A DNA stretch of 40,156 nucleotides from Nocardioides luteus (lineage in GTDB: Bacteria; Actinomycetota; Actinomycetes; Propionibacteriales; Nocardioidaceae): the NCBI RefSeq assembly GCF_000960475.2, contig NZ_JZDQ02000051.1, forward strand, positions 1-40,156, written 5' to 3'. Under the pieces are notes generated by a model, which was not told the origin of the DNA, searched no databases, and saw only the letters and a program-made list of their open reading frames with translations. The position numbers were made by a program, and so were the translations under genes. Below are positions 16,726-25,045 of this stretch, piece after piece (positions within the stretch are counted from its first letter, which is position 1; each line of letters opens with the position of its first letter).

Positions 16726-17817
16726 TCAGGCGGTCCACTCGGGGTAGTCGGTGTAGCCGGCCTCGCCGCCGCCGTAGAAGGTCGACAGGTCGGGCTCGTT
16801 GAGCGGCAGGCTCTCCTCCAGGCGCCGCGGCAGGTCCGGGTTCGCGATGAAGGTACGTCCGAACGCGGCCGCGTCGATCAGGTCGGCCTCGAGCAGCCGG
16901 GACGCCTTCTCCGCGGTGTAGGCGCCGGCGCCCACGATCGGGCCGGGGTGGGCGGCGCGCAGCTGCTTGCGGTAGTCGTCGGTGAGCTCCGGGCCGCCGG
17001 CCCAGTCGGGCTCGGACAGGTGCAGGAACGCGATCTTGCGCTTGCCGATCTCGGCGGCCAGGTAGAGGCCCATCTCGGCGCCCTCGGGGTCCTCGAGACC
17101 GTTGAAGGAGCCGATCGGGGAGATCCGGATGGCGACGTGCTCGGCGTCCCACTCGGCGATGACCGCGTCCAGCACCTCGAGGGTGAGCCGGGCACGGTTC
17201 TCCAGCGAGCCGCCGTAGGAGTCGGTGCGCTCGTTGCTGCTCGCGCTGGCGAACTGGTGGAGCAGGTAGCCGTGGGCGGCGTGGATCTCGACCAGGTCGA
17301 AGCCGGCCTCGCGGGCGTTGCGGGTCGCGCGACGGTAGTCGTCGATCAGGTCCGCGATCTCGGAGATCTCCAGGGCGCGCGGCGTGGGGCAGGCGACCCG
17401 GGTGGGGGTGCCGTCCTCGCCGCGTACGGTCGTGCGGTTGCGGTAGGGGAGCGCGGAGGCGCTGACCGGGAGGTCACCGTCGTGGAACGACTCGTGGGAG
17501 ACCCGGCCGGTGTGCCACAGCTGCGCGGCGATGCGGCCGCCGGCCTCGTGGACGGTGTCGGTGACGTGGCGCCACCCCTCGACCTGCTCGGGCGAGTAGA
17601 TGCCCGGGGTGTCCATGTAGCCCTTGCCCTGCGGGGAGATCTGGGTGCCCTCGGAGACGATCAGACCTGCCGAGGCGCGCTGCCGGTAGTAGTCGGCCAT
17701 CAGCGGGTTGGGTACGTCGCCCGGCTGGCTGGCACGCATCCGGGTCAGTGGCGCCATCAGGACGCGGTTGGGGAGGGTCGTCGGACCCAGGCTCAGCTGC
17801 GAGAAGAGTGAAGTCAC
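16726..17817 (-). CDS. Old yellow enzyme family alkene reductase (NemA-like)
   Basis: 363 residues from GTG at 17817. LFSQLSLGPTTLPNRVLMAPLTRMRA, the QLWHTGRVSH flavin contact, the substrate His pair in EIHAAHGYLLHQF and SNERTDSYGGSLENRARL mark the NADPH:flavin oxidoreductase family. Such FMN enzymes reduce activated C=C bonds, N-ethylmaleimide or nitro compounds; the physiological substrate is usually unknown. It lies 24 bases after the ROK gene on the same strand and may be co-transcribed with it, which is odd for a sugar regulator. No ribosome site is evident before the GTG. Confidence 0.92.
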   Translation of the reverse strand: MTSLFSQLSLGPTTLPNRVLMAPLTRMRASQPGDVPNPLMADYYRQRASAGLIVSEGTQISPQGKGYMDTPGIYSPEQVEGWRHVTDTVHEAGGRIAAQLWHTGRVSHESFHDGDLPVSASALPYRNRTTVRGEDGTPTRVACPTPRALEISEIADLIDDYRRATRNAREAGFDLVEIHAAHGYLLHQFASASSNERTDSYGGSLENRARLTLEVLDAVIAEWDAEHVAIRISPIGSFNGLEDPEGAEMGLYLAAEIGKRKIAFLHLSEPDWAGGPELTDDYRKQLRAAHPGPIVGAGAYTAEKASRLLEADLIDAAAFGRTFIANPDLPRRLEESLPLNEPDLSTFYGGGEAGYTDYPEWTA

Positions 17818-17841
17818 GTCGCGCTCAACGTAAGCACGCGC

Positions 17842-19014
17842 TCATATTGTTCCCGACCCTGCCGAAGCGACCGAGCCGGCGATGACCAGCGCGCCCATGA
17901 CGCCCGCCTTGTCGCCGAGCTCGCTCGGGACGACGTCGAGCGCGGCGGCGGTGTCGGGCTGGGTGAAGCGGTCGATGGAGTCCTTGATCCCGAGGAGGAA
18001 CGACTCCGAGTGCCGCATCGTGTCGCCGACCACGATCAGCGCGGGGTTGAGGTGGTTGCAGAGGTCGGCCAGCACCCGGCCGACGGCACGGCCGGCGTCG
18101 TCGAGGATCCGGTTGACCCGGATGTCGCCCTCCTGGGCGAGCTCGAGCAGCCGCTCCACGCTGAGGGTCTCGTCGTAGGCCGGCTGCAGCAGCTCGACCA
18201 GACGGGAGCCGCCGAACGCCTTCTCCAGGCAGCCGCGGTTGCCGCACCGGCAGATGGGGCCGTTGTCCTCGAAACGTACGTGGCCGATCTCGCCGGCGAT
18301 CCCGGTGATGCCGCGGTAGAGCTTGCCGGCGAGGACCAGCCCGGCGCCGATGCCGCTGGAGGCCTTGACGTAGATGACGTCGTCGACGTCGCGCGCGGCG
18401 CCGTACTCGACCTCGGCGAGCGCGCCGAGGTTGGCGTCGTTCTCGATCTGGACGGGGAGGCCGATGCGGCGGGCGAGCTCCTCGCCCGGGGCCAGGTCCA
18501 TCCAGTTGCCGAGGATGGGGGAGACGACGATGCCGCTGTGCGGGTCGACCGGGCCGGGGATGCCCATGCCGACGCCGAGGACGCGGTCCGTCCTCGGGTC
18601 GATGCCCGCCTCGGCCATGCACTCGCGGACGAGCGCCGCGGCGCGGTCGATGGTCTCGACCGCGGAGTTGTCGACGTCCAGCCGGATCTCGTGCTCGACG
18701 AGCGGCTTCGCAGCGAGGTCGGCGACCGCGACCCGCACGTGGCGGTGGCCGATGTCGACGCCGATGAGCGTGCCGGGGGAGCCGCTGATGGTGAGGAGCG
18801 TGGGCGGGCGGCCGCCGCCGCGAGCCGGGGCGGCGCCGGTGGTCTCGACGATCTGCCCGGAGGAGAGCAGCTCCTGGACGATGCTCGACACGGTGCTGCG
18901 GGAGAGCCCGATGCGCTGGGCGAGCTCGGCGCGGCTGACCGGCGCCGACCGTCCCAGCAGGTCCAGAACCTGGGAACGATTGGCGGCGCGCAGCCGCGAC
19001 TCCGGTGAGGTCAT
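17842..19014 (-). CDS. ROK family transcriptional regulator
   Basis: 390 residues. The N-terminal helix-turn-helix is VSRAELAQRIGLSRSTVSSIV; the ROK domain follows with LIGVDIGHRHVRVAVADL, GMGIPGPVDP, the sugar-binding IENDANLGALAE, and the zinc motif CRCGNRGCLE after GEIGHVRFE. Members of this type (NagC/XylR/Mlc group) release DNA on binding a sugar or sugar phosphate. It is divergent from the sugar ABC genes and probably represses them; TGTCG-N5-CGACA lies 20-35 bases before its start. The kinase-type Asp of the motif IENDAN is present, but the role as a kinase is not expected with this DNA-binding domain. Confidence 0.92.
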   Translation of the reverse strand: MTSPESRLRAANRSQVLDLLGRSAPVSRAELAQRIGLSRSTVSSIVQELLSSGQIVETTGAAPARGGGRPPTLLTISGSPGTLIGVDIGHRHVRVAVADLAAKPLVEHEIRLDVDNSAVETIDRAAALVRECMAEAGIDPRTDRVLGVGMGIPGPVDPHSGIVVSPILGNWMDLAPGEELARRIGLPVQIENDANLGALAEVEYGAARDVDDVIYVKASSGIGAGLVLAGKLYRGITGIAGEIGHVRFEDNGPICRCGNRGCLEKAFGGSRLVELLQPAYDETLSVERLLELAQEGDIRVNRILDDAGRAVGRVLADLCNHLNPALIVVGDTMRHSESFLLGIKDSIDRFTQPDTAAALDVVPSELGDKAGVMGALVIAGSVASAGSGTI

Positions 19015-19034
19015 GCCGTGACTGTAGGGGATTA

Positions 19035-19049
19035 TGTCGATTTGCGACA
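19035..19049. promoter_or_regulatory. Candidate ROK operator
   Basis: Inverted repeat TGTCG-atttg-CGACA between the ROK gene and the ABC operon. On the minus strand it overlaps CATAAT, a possible -10 of the ROK gene. A related half-site, TCGACA, lies just after the -35 of the ABC promoter (19086-19091). This suggests autoregulation plus control of transport. Only the symmetry and position support it. Confidence 0.4.
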
Positions 19050-19081
19050 GATCTCAGGTTGAAAACGTCCTGCGTTATGCG

Positions 19082-19111
19082 TTGACTCGACAGAAAGGAG
19101 AGGCGTACGTT
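19082..19111 (+). promoter_or_regulatory. Promoter of the sugar ABC transporter operon
   Basis: TTGACT (19082-19087) and TACGTT (19106-19111) with an 18-base spacer, a good housekeeping sigma promoter for this GC content. Transcription should start near 19118, leaving a leader of about 65 bases before the ATG at 19183. Confidence 0.6.
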
Positions 19112-19130
19112 GTCCCGGCACGCGACCGTG

Positions 19131-19146
19131 AGTAACCCAGATCACA
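19131..19146 (+). promoter_or_regulatory. CRP/GlxR-like half-conserved site in the ABC operon leader
   Basis: AGTAA-cccaga-TCACA resembles the TGTGA-N6-TCACA consensus of cAMP-receptor proteins: the right half is perfect, the left matches three of five. It lies just downstream of the predicted start, a position expected for repression. A related sequence precedes the APC permease at 26972-26987. Confidence 0.35.
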
Positions 19147-19182
19147 ACCGACCCAGCGGTCGCGCAACCGGAGGATTCAAAG

Positions 19183-20454
19183 ATGAACGCAACGCGTAAG
19201 GCCCTGGCCGCCGGCCTGGCCGCCCTGAGCCTGCTGGCGGTCTCCGCCTGCGGCAGCGACAGCGAGAGCGGCAGCACCGACGAGGTGGAGGTCTTCACCT
19301 GGTGGGCCGAAGGTAGTGAGAAGGCCGGGCTCGACGCCCTGGTCAAGGTGTTCGACGAGCAGCACCCCGACCTGAAGTTCGTCAACGGGGCCGTCGCCGG
19401 CGGCGCCGGGAGCGACGCCAAGAACGTGCTCCAGTCCCGCCTGCAGAACGGTGAGCCCCCGGCCACCTTCCAGGCTCACGCGGGTGCCGAGCTGACCGAC
19501 TACATCAACGCCGGCCAGATCGAGGACCTCACCGACCTCTACAAGGAGAAGGGCTGGGACAAGCAGTTCCCCGAGGGCCTTCTCGACCGGCTGAAGCAGG
19601 ACGGCGGCATCTACTCCGTCCCCTCGAACATCCACCGCGCCAACATGCTGTGGGCCAACCCGGCCGTGCTGAAGAAGGCCGGCATCGAGGCGAACAAGAG
19701 CTACGACTCGATGGACGCCTGGATCGCCGACCTGGAGAAGATCAAGGCCAAGGGCATCATCCCGCTCTCGGTCGCGACCGACTGGACGCAGGTCAACCTG
19801 CTCGAGACCGTGCTCCTCGCCGATCTGGGCGCCGAGGGCTACAACGGCCTCTGGGACGGCTCGACCGACTGGGGCGGCAGCGAGGTCAAGACCGCGCTGG
19901 AGCACTACAGCAAGCTCCTCTCGCTGACCAACACCGACCGCCAGGGTCTCGACTGGCCAGACGCGACGCAGCTGGTCATCGACGGTGACGCCGCGTTCAA
20001 CGTCATGGGCGACTGGGCCGAGGCGGCGTTCCAGGAGCAGAAGAAGACCTTCGGCACCGACTACACCGCGGTCCCGGTCCCGGGCACCGACGGCGTCTTC
20101 GACTTCCTGGCCGACTCGTTCACCAAGCCGGTGGACGGCCCCAACCCCAAGGGCACCGAGGCCTGGCTCGACACCATCGCGAGCGACGAGGGTCAGGTGG
20201 CCTTCAACAAGGCGAAGGGCTCGATCCCGGCCAGCACCACCGCGGACACCTCCTCCTTCGGTGAGTACCAGCAGACCGCGATCAAGTCGTGGGGCGAGGA
20301 CGAGATCGTCTCCTCGCTCGCCCACGGCGCCGCGACCTCGGTCAACTGGCTGACCGACATCACCTCCGCCGTGGCGAAGTTCGGCAGCAACAACGACGTC
20401 GCCGAGTTCCAGAAGGGCCTCGTCGAGGCCGCCGAGGACAACAAGCCCGAGTGA
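19183..20454 (+). CDS. Sugar ABC transporter substrate-binding lipoprotein (CUT1)
   Basis: 423 residues with a lipoprotein signal ending at Cys23 (SLLAVSACGSD). VEVFTWWAEGSEKAGLDALVK, PPATFQAHAGAELTDYI, YSVPSNIHRANMLWANPAVL and NVMGDWAEAAF place it in the carbohydrate-binding family 1 group close to glucose/mannose-type binding proteins. It should catch a mono- or small oligosaccharide outside the membrane for the two permeases that follow. GGAGG lies eight bases before the ATG. No ATPase gene is in the operon, so a shared MsiK-type ATPase is likely, as usual in Actinobacteria. Mannose is inferred from neighbours. Confidence 0.92.
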   Translation: MNATRKALAAGLAALSLLAVSACGSDSESGSTDEVEVFTWWAEGSEKAGLDALVKVFDEQHPDLKFVNGAVAGGAGSDAKNVLQSRLQNGEPPATFQAHAGAELTDYINAGQIEDLTDLYKEKGWDKQFPEGLLDRLKQDGGIYSVPSNIHRANMLWANPAVLKKAGIEANKSYDSMDAWIADLEKIKAKGIIPLSVATDWTQVNLLETVLLADLGAEGYNGLWDGSTDWGGSEVKTALEHYSKLLSLTNTDRQGLDWPDATQLVIDGDAAFNVMGDWAEAAFQEQKKTFGTDYTAVPVPGTDGVFDFLADSFTKPVDGPNPKGTEAWLDTIASDEGQVAFNKAKGSIPASTTADTSSFGEYQQTAIKSWGEDEIVSSLAHGAATSVNWLTDITSAVAKFGSNNDVAEFQKGLVEAAEDNKPE

Positions 20455-20489
20455 CCTGGGCTCGTCCCGAGCCTGATGATCGACCCGGT

Positions 20490-20530
20490 CCGAGGGGCTG
20501 CGGCAGGCAGCATCCGCCGCAGCTCCTCGG
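20490..20530 (+). terminator. Intercistronic hairpin after the sugar-binding protein gene
   Basis: Two 15-base arms (20490-20504 and 20516-20530) pair with a single G-U and an 11-base loop; CCTTTGTG follows. It lies 35 bases after the binding-protein stop and 25 before the permease start. It is probably a partial terminator or mRNA-protecting stem that keeps binding protein in excess of permease. Confidence 0.6.
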
Positions 20531-20555
20531 CCGCCCTTTGTGAAAGGACGGACAC

Positions 20556-21494
20556 ATGTCCTCCACGGTGCCGAGCGCCGTCAAGCGACCACGTCGGCCC
20601 AAGGGCCGCATCGGCGGCCACGGGTGGGTCGCTCCCGTACTCCTGATCCTGCCGACCGTCATCGTCATCGGCGTCTTCGTCTACGGACTCATCGGGTCCA
20701 ACATCAACACCTCCCTGCAGGACCGCCACCACATCGGGCCCTCCCAGGGTTTCGTCGGGCTGGACAACTACCGCGACCTGTTCACCGACGACGACTTCCT
20801 CTACTCGCTGCGCAACCTGCTGCTCTACACCGCGACGTTCCTCCTCGGCACCCTGTGCCTCGGTTTCCTGTGGGCATGGCTGCTGGAGCGCAAGTCCCGT
20901 GGCGAGTCGCTGTTCCGGGCCATCTACCTGTTCCCGATGGCGGTCTCGTTCGTCGCCTCCGGTGTGGTCTGGCGCTGGCTGCTCAACAACGCCGAGGGTG
21001 ACCGTGCCTCCGGTCTGAACCGGCTCTTCGGCTCCCTCCACCTCGACTTCCTGCAGAACCCGTGGTGGACCAACGAGCACTGGGGCATCCTCGCCATCGC
21101 CGTGCCCGCGATCTGGCAGCTCAGCGGCTACGTGATGGCGCTCTTCCTGGCCGGCTTCCGCGGCATCCCCGAGGAACTGCGCGAGGCGGCGCGGATGGAC
21201 GGCGCCTCGGAGTGGCAGCTCTACCGCCACGTCATCTTCCCGCAGCTGAGCCCGGTCGCGCTCTCCGCGATCATCATCATCGGCCACATGTCGCTGAAGG
21301 TCTTCGACCTGATCATGGCCATCGCCGGCCAGACGAACTACACGACCCAGGTCCCGGCCATCCAGATGTGGGTCGAGTTCACCCGCGGCGACTACGCCAA
21401 GTCGGCCGCCATCGGGACGATCCTGCTCCTGATCGTGGCCATCCTGATCGTTCCCTACCTCGTCTCCACCTACCGCCAGGAGCGTCGCCGATGA
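20556..21494 (+). CDS. Sugar ABC transporter permease (MalF-type)
   Basis: 312 residues, six hydrophobic segments. The EAA loop EELREAARMDGASEWQLYRHVIFPQL (core EAARMDGASEWQ) near residue 207 is the contact to the ATPase. GFVGLDNYRDLF and VPAIWQLSGYVMALFLAG are common in CUT1 permeases of the glucose/mannose type. AAAGGA precedes the ATG. It overlaps the next permease by four bases (ATGA), so both are coupled. Confidence 0.92.
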   Translation: MSSTVPSAVKRPRRPKGRIGGHGWVAPVLLILPTVIVIGVFVYGLIGSNINTSLQDRHHIGPSQGFVGLDNYRDLFTDDDFLYSLRNLLLYTATFLLGTLCLGFLWAWLLERKSRGESLFRAIYLFPMAVSFVASGVVWRWLLNNAEGDRASGLNRLFGSLHLDFLQNPWWTNEHWGILAIAVPAIWQLSGYVMALFLAGFRGIPEELREAARMDGASEWQLYRHVIFPQLSPVALSAIIIIGHMSLKVFDLIMAIAGQTNYTTQVPAIQMWVEFTRGDYAKSAAIGTILLLIVAILIVPYLVSTYRQERRR

Positions 21495-22360
21495 CGACAG
21501 AAGCCATCCCGGCGGCCGTCACCAGCCGGATCCCCGGTGAGCGCTCGCGCGTGGTCGGCCGCACGATCAAGTACGTCCTGCTGATCGGCTTCGCGCTGGT
21601 CGTCCTGCTCCCGGCGTACGTCCTGTTCGTGACCAGCTTCAAGGGGCTCGGCGACGCCACCCCGGCCAACGCCTGGAAGCTTCCCGAGTCCTGGGAGACG
21701 GCCGGCTGGTCGCGCGCCTGGGAGCAGCTCGGGCCGGCCCTGGGGCGTACCTTCGCCATGGTCATCCCGGCCTCGATCATCTCCTCGATGCTCGGGTCGA
21801 TGAACGGGTTCGTGCTCTCCAAGTGGCGCTTCCCGGGTGCCGACGTGGTGTTCACGCTGATCCTGTTCGGGATGTTCATCCCCTACCAGGCCGTGATGGT
21901 GCCGCTGGTCCAGCTGATGAGCAACCTCGGCGTCCCGAACGGCGTGCCCAGCCTGATCGTGCTCCACGTGGTCTACGGCCTGCCGATCACCACGCTGATC
22001 TTCCGCAACTACTACGCCGGGGTCCCGATCGAGCTCGTCGAGGCCGCTCGGGTCGACGGTGCCGGCATGCTCCGGACGTACGCCTCGATCATCCTGCCGA
22101 TCTCGGCACCGGCGTTCGTGGTGGTGCTGATGTGGCAGTTCACCTCGGCCTGGAACGACTACCTGTTCGCGCTCTTCTTCTCGAGCTCGCGCAACGGGCC
22201 GGTGACGATCGCGCTCAACTTCCTGGCGAGCGGTCAGCTGCAGGACTACTCCGCCAGCATGGCGGGTGCGCTGATCGCGTCCGTGCCGACGCTGATCATC
22301 TACATCCTGCTCGGCCGCTACTTCGTGGGCGGGCTGATGGCCGGCTCGGTCAAGGGATGA
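21491..22360 (+). CDS. Sugar ABC transporter permease (MalG-type)
   Basis: 289 residues from ATG at 21491, with AGGAG 11 bases upstream. Six membrane segments; LPAYVLFVTSFKGLGDA at the start, then the EAA loop ELVEAARVDGAGMLRTYASI near residue 187. FSSSRNGPVTIALNFLA is typical of permeases for monosaccharides. It forms the channel with the upstream permease. The gene ends in an ATGA overlap with the isomerase gene, tying transport to the first catabolic step. Confidence 0.92.
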   Translation: MTTEAIPAAVTSRIPGERSRVVGRTIKYVLLIGFALVVLLPAYVLFVTSFKGLGDATPANAWKLPESWETAGWSRAWEQLGPALGRTFAMVIPASIISSMLGSMNGFVLSKWRFPGADVVFTLILFGMFIPYQAVMVPLVQLMSNLGVPNGVPSLIVLHVVYGLPITTLIFRNYYAGVPIELVEAARVDGAGMLRTYASIILPISAPAFVVVLMWQFTSAWNDYLFALFFSSSRNGPVTIALNFLASGQLQDYSASMAGALIASVPTLIIYILLGRYFVGGLMAGSVKG

Positions 22361-23583
22361 TCGACCCAGACGCCGAGTGCCGCCGGCTGGCCGGGTTCGC
22401 CCGGCCGTCGGCGGCCTCGCCGGCCGGGTTCTGGTGGCTGGACGAGTCCGGTCGCCCGGACCCGGCCGAGCCGGTGCACACCTGGATCACCGCCCGGATG
22501 ACCCACGTCTTCGCGCTCGCGCACCTGCGCGGGGACGTCCCCGAGGCGGCCGCGCTCGCCGCGCACGGCATCCGCGCGCTCGCGGGTGCGCTGCGCGACG
22601 ACGAGTTCGGTGGCTGGTACGCCTCGGTCTCCGGTGACGGCGAGCCGGTCGGCACCCTCAAGGAGGCCTACGCCCATGCCTTCGTCGTCCTGGCCGCGAG
22701 CAGCGGCGTCGCCGCCGGTGTCCCCGGTGCGGACGCGCTGCTCGACGAGGCACTGGGGGTCGTGCAGCAGCACTTCCTCGACGGCTCCGGCCGGGTGGTC
22801 GACAGCCTGGAGCGGGATCTCCGCTCCGGGGAGGCCTATCGCGGGGCCAACTCCAGCATGCACACCGTGGAGGCGTTCCTGGCCGCCGGCGACGTCACCG
22901 GCGACGCCGCCTGGCACCAGCGGGCGCTGGCGATCGCGGAGCACCTGATCCACGGCGTCGCCCGTGCGCACGGCTACGACCTGCCCGAGCACTTCGATCT
23001 CTCCTGGTCGCCCCTGCTGGACTACAACGCGGACCGCCCCGGCGACCCGTTCCGTCCCTACGGCTGCACCCCCGGACACCTGCTGGAGTGGTCGCGGCTG
23101 CTGCTGCACCTGGACGCCTCCCTTCCGGACGCGCCGTCGTGGCTGGTCGAGGACGCCCGGGCGCTCTTCGAGCGCGCGGTCGAGGTCGGCTGGTCCGCCG
23201 ACGGCGAGACCGGCTTCGTCTACACGACCTCGTGGGACGGCACCCCGGTCACCCGGCTGCGGCTGCACTGGGTGGCCGCGGAGGCGCTCGCCGCGGCCGG
23301 CGCGCTGCACACCCGCACCGGCGAGGCGGTCTACGACGAGTGGCGTCGCCGGTTCGAGGACTACATCGAGACCCACCTCGTCGACCGCGAGCTCGGCAGC
23401 TGGCACCACGAGCTGGACGAGCACAACCGTCCCTCGCACGTGATCTGGCACGGCAAGCCCGACGTCTACCACGCCTACCAGGCCCTGCTGCTCGCCCGGA
23501 TGCCGCTGGCGCCGGTGCTGTCGGTCCAGCTGCGCGAGCCTCAGGCCGCCTGGAACGAGCGGCGGGAGAGGCCCAGGCCGTAG
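22357..23583 (+). CDS. AGE family sugar isomerase, probably mannose isomerase
   Basis: 408 residues in the N-acylglucosamine 2-epimerase fold (alpha6/alpha6 barrel). The three histidines that serve the aldose-ketose isomerase group are visible: GANSSMHTVEAFLAA, PYGCTPGHLLEWSRLL and WHGKPDVYHAYQALL. This set is shared by mannose isomerases and sulfoquinovose isomerase YihS; N-acetylglucosamine and cellobiose epimerases differ. With a secreted alpha-mannosidase and a sugar importer nearby and no sulfosugar genes, conversion of mannose to fructose in the cytoplasm is the best reading. Its C-terminal 14 codons overlap the tail of the convergent dioxygenase gene by 43 bases. Confidence 0.82.
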   Translation: MIDPDAECRRLAGFARPSAASPAGFWWLDESGRPDPAEPVHTWITARMTHVFALAHLRGDVPEAAALAAHGIRALAGALRDDEFGGWYASVSGDGEPVGTLKEAYAHAFVVLAASSGVAAGVPGADALLDEALGVVQQHFLDGSGRVVDSLERDLRSGEAYRGANSSMHTVEAFLAAGDVTGDAAWHQRALAIAEHLIHGVARAHGYDLPEHFDLSWSPLLDYNADRPGDPFRPYGCTPGHLLEWSRLLLHLDASLPDAPSWLVEDARALFERAVEVGWSADGETGFVYTTSWDGTPVTRLRLHWVAAEALAAAGALHTRTGEAVYDEWRRRFEDYIETHLVDRELGSWHHELDEHNRPSHVIWHGKPDVYHAYQALLLARMPLAPVLSVQLREPQAAWNERRERPRP

Positions 23584-24452
23584 CCGTCCAGGGTGGTGGT
23601 GACCGGGGCCGTCGGGTCCGTGGCCGCGCCCAGGGTGACGAAGAGCGGGGTGAAGTGCTCGACGGTCGGGTGGGCGTACGGCATGCCGGGGGCGGCCGTG
23701 CGGAACCGGGCCAGCTCGGCTACGTCGCCGCGGTCCAGCGCGTCGGCCGCCCAGGAGTCGAAGTCGGCGGACCAGCCGGCGGGCTTGTTCTCGGTCATCA
23801 TCTCGCGGGTGATGAAGGGCAGGCCGTGGGTCATGTGGCCCGAGCCGACCACGAGCACGCCCTCCTCGCGCAGCGGCCGCAGCCGCTCACCGAGGGCGAG
23901 CAGCTTGTCGGGGTCCTCGGTGGGCAGCGAGAGCTGCACGACGGGGATGTCGGCGGCCGGGTACATGATCTTCAGCGGGACCCAGGCGCCGTGGTCGAGA
24001 CCGCGGCGGGTGTGCTGGTGAGCGCTCTCGGTGTCGGGCATCAGCGCCGCGGTGGTGCGGGCGAGCTCGCTCGCGTCCGGGGTGTCGTAGCGCACCGCGT
24101 GGTAGATCGGGTCGAAGCCGCCGAAGTCGTAGACCAGCTCGTCGGGGCGGGTCGCGCTGATCGAGAGCGGCGCCGACTCCCAGTGGGCCGAGATGACCAG
24201 GATCGCCTTCGGCCGGGGCAGCGAGCGCGCCCAGGAGTGCAGCGGGTCGAGCCACTCCGGGCTCTGCAGCGGCAGCGGGCCGCCGCCGTGGGAGAGGTAG
24301 AGGCTCGGCAGCGGGCCGTCCGCCGGCGTCCAGACGCGGTGCGGGTCGGTCGCCTCACGAGCCTGGACGGCGCGCAGGTGCTGGGCGAACGGGTGCGTCT
24401 GGGGGAGGAGGGCGTCCGCGGCGGCGGTCGTGCTCTCGGGTACGGTGGTCAT
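23541..24452 (-). CDS. Class III extradiol dioxygenase (DODA/YgiD type)
   Basis: 303 residues from ATG at 24452, preceded by AGGAG. SLYLSHGGGPLPL and VISAHWESAPLSI carry the two metal His, LDHGAWVPLKIMYP the catalytic His, and VVGSGHMTHGLPF further conserved His; this is the LigB-fold, 4,5-DOPA-dioxygenase-like group that opens catechol rings with a divalent metal. The native substrate is unclear; no other aromatic-pathway gene is next to it. It is divergent from a MarR gene with an inverted repeat between them, a common arrangement for this family. Confidence 0.9.
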   Translation of the reverse strand: MTTVPESTTAAADALLPQTHPFAQHLRAVQAREATDPHRVWTPADGPLPSLYLSHGGGPLPLQSPEWLDPLHSWARSLPRPKAILVISAHWESAPLSISATRPDELVYDFGGFDPIYHAVRYDTPDASELARTTAALMPDTESAHQHTRRGLDHGAWVPLKIMYPAADIPVVQLSLPTEDPDKLLALGERLRPLREEGVLVVGSGHMTHGLPFITREMMTENKPAGWSADFDSWAADALDRGDVAELARFRTAAPGMPYAHPTVEHFTPLFVTLGAATDPTAPVTTTLDGYGLGLSRRSFQAA

Positions 24453-24477
24453 GGTGGTCTCCTGCGGCTCTGCCCAA

Positions 24478-24495
24478 TAGTTGTTGCTTGAACTA
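24478..24495. promoter_or_regulatory. Candidate MarR operator
   Basis: TAGTT-N8-AACTA in the 92-base gap between the dioxygenase and MarR genes, the only clear dyad there, about 26-43 bases from the dioxygenase start. MarR proteins usually bind such AT-rich dyads over the divergent promoters. Support is position and symmetry only. Confidence 0.45.
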
Positions 24496-24544
24496 ACTCT
24501 AGGCGAGCGATGTTTGTTCCGGGCAACTTTCTGCGGCAAACTCC

Positions 24545-25045
24545 GTGGACGTGGAGGGCAACTGGCTGTCGCCGGCGGAGCGGGCGGCATGGGTCCGCCT
24601 CATCGCCGTGCTCGAGCTGCTCCCCGGTGCCCTCGACTCCCAGCTGCGCCGCGACGCCGGCCTGACCCACTTCGACTACGGGGTGCTGGCCATGCTCTCG
24701 GAGGCGCCCGACCACACGCTGCGGATGACCGAGCTGGCGGGCTACACCAACGCGACGCTGCCGCGGCTCTCCAACGTCGTCAAGCGCCTCGCCGACCGCG
24801 GCCTCATCGAGCGCCACACCTGCGAGGGCGACCGCCGGGCGACCAACGTACGTCTCACCGCGGCCGGCCACGAGAAGATGGTCGCCTCGGCCCCTGGCCA
24901 CGTGGACGCGGTGCGCGAGTACGTCTTCGACTCGCTGACGCCCGAGCAGGTCGACCAGCTCTCCGAGATCGCCGGCAACATGCTCGAGCGGCTCGATCCG
25001 ACCGGTGCGAAGAGGCCGCCCCTCGAGGAGACGGCGCCGGAGTAG
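24545..25045 (+). CDS. MarR family transcriptional regulator
   Basis: 166 residues from GTG at 24545. Winged helix-turn-helix: LTHFDYGVLAMLSEAPDH, recognition helix region YTNATLPRLSNVVKRLADRG, wing CEGDRRATNVRLTAAG. The set is typical of MarR. It is divergent from the extradiol dioxygenase and is its likely repressor, relieved by a phenolic or quinone ligand. It stops right at the end of the convergent fucosidase gene (25046). Confidence 0.88.
   Translation: MDVEGNWLSPAERAAWVRLIAVLELLPGALDSQLRRDAGLTHFDYGVLAMLSEAPDHTLRMTELAGYTNATLPRLSNVVKRLADRGLIERHTCEGDRRATNVRLTAAGHEKMVASAPGHVDAVREYVFDSLTPEQVDQLSEIAGNMLERLDPTGAKRPPLEETAPE

Noticed and set aside
22357..23583. Assignment of the AGE protein as sulfoquinovose isomerase
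   Set aside because: Residues allow it, but no sulfosugar kinase, aldolase, dehydrogenase or sulfoquinovosidase is near, while an alpha-mannosidase is.
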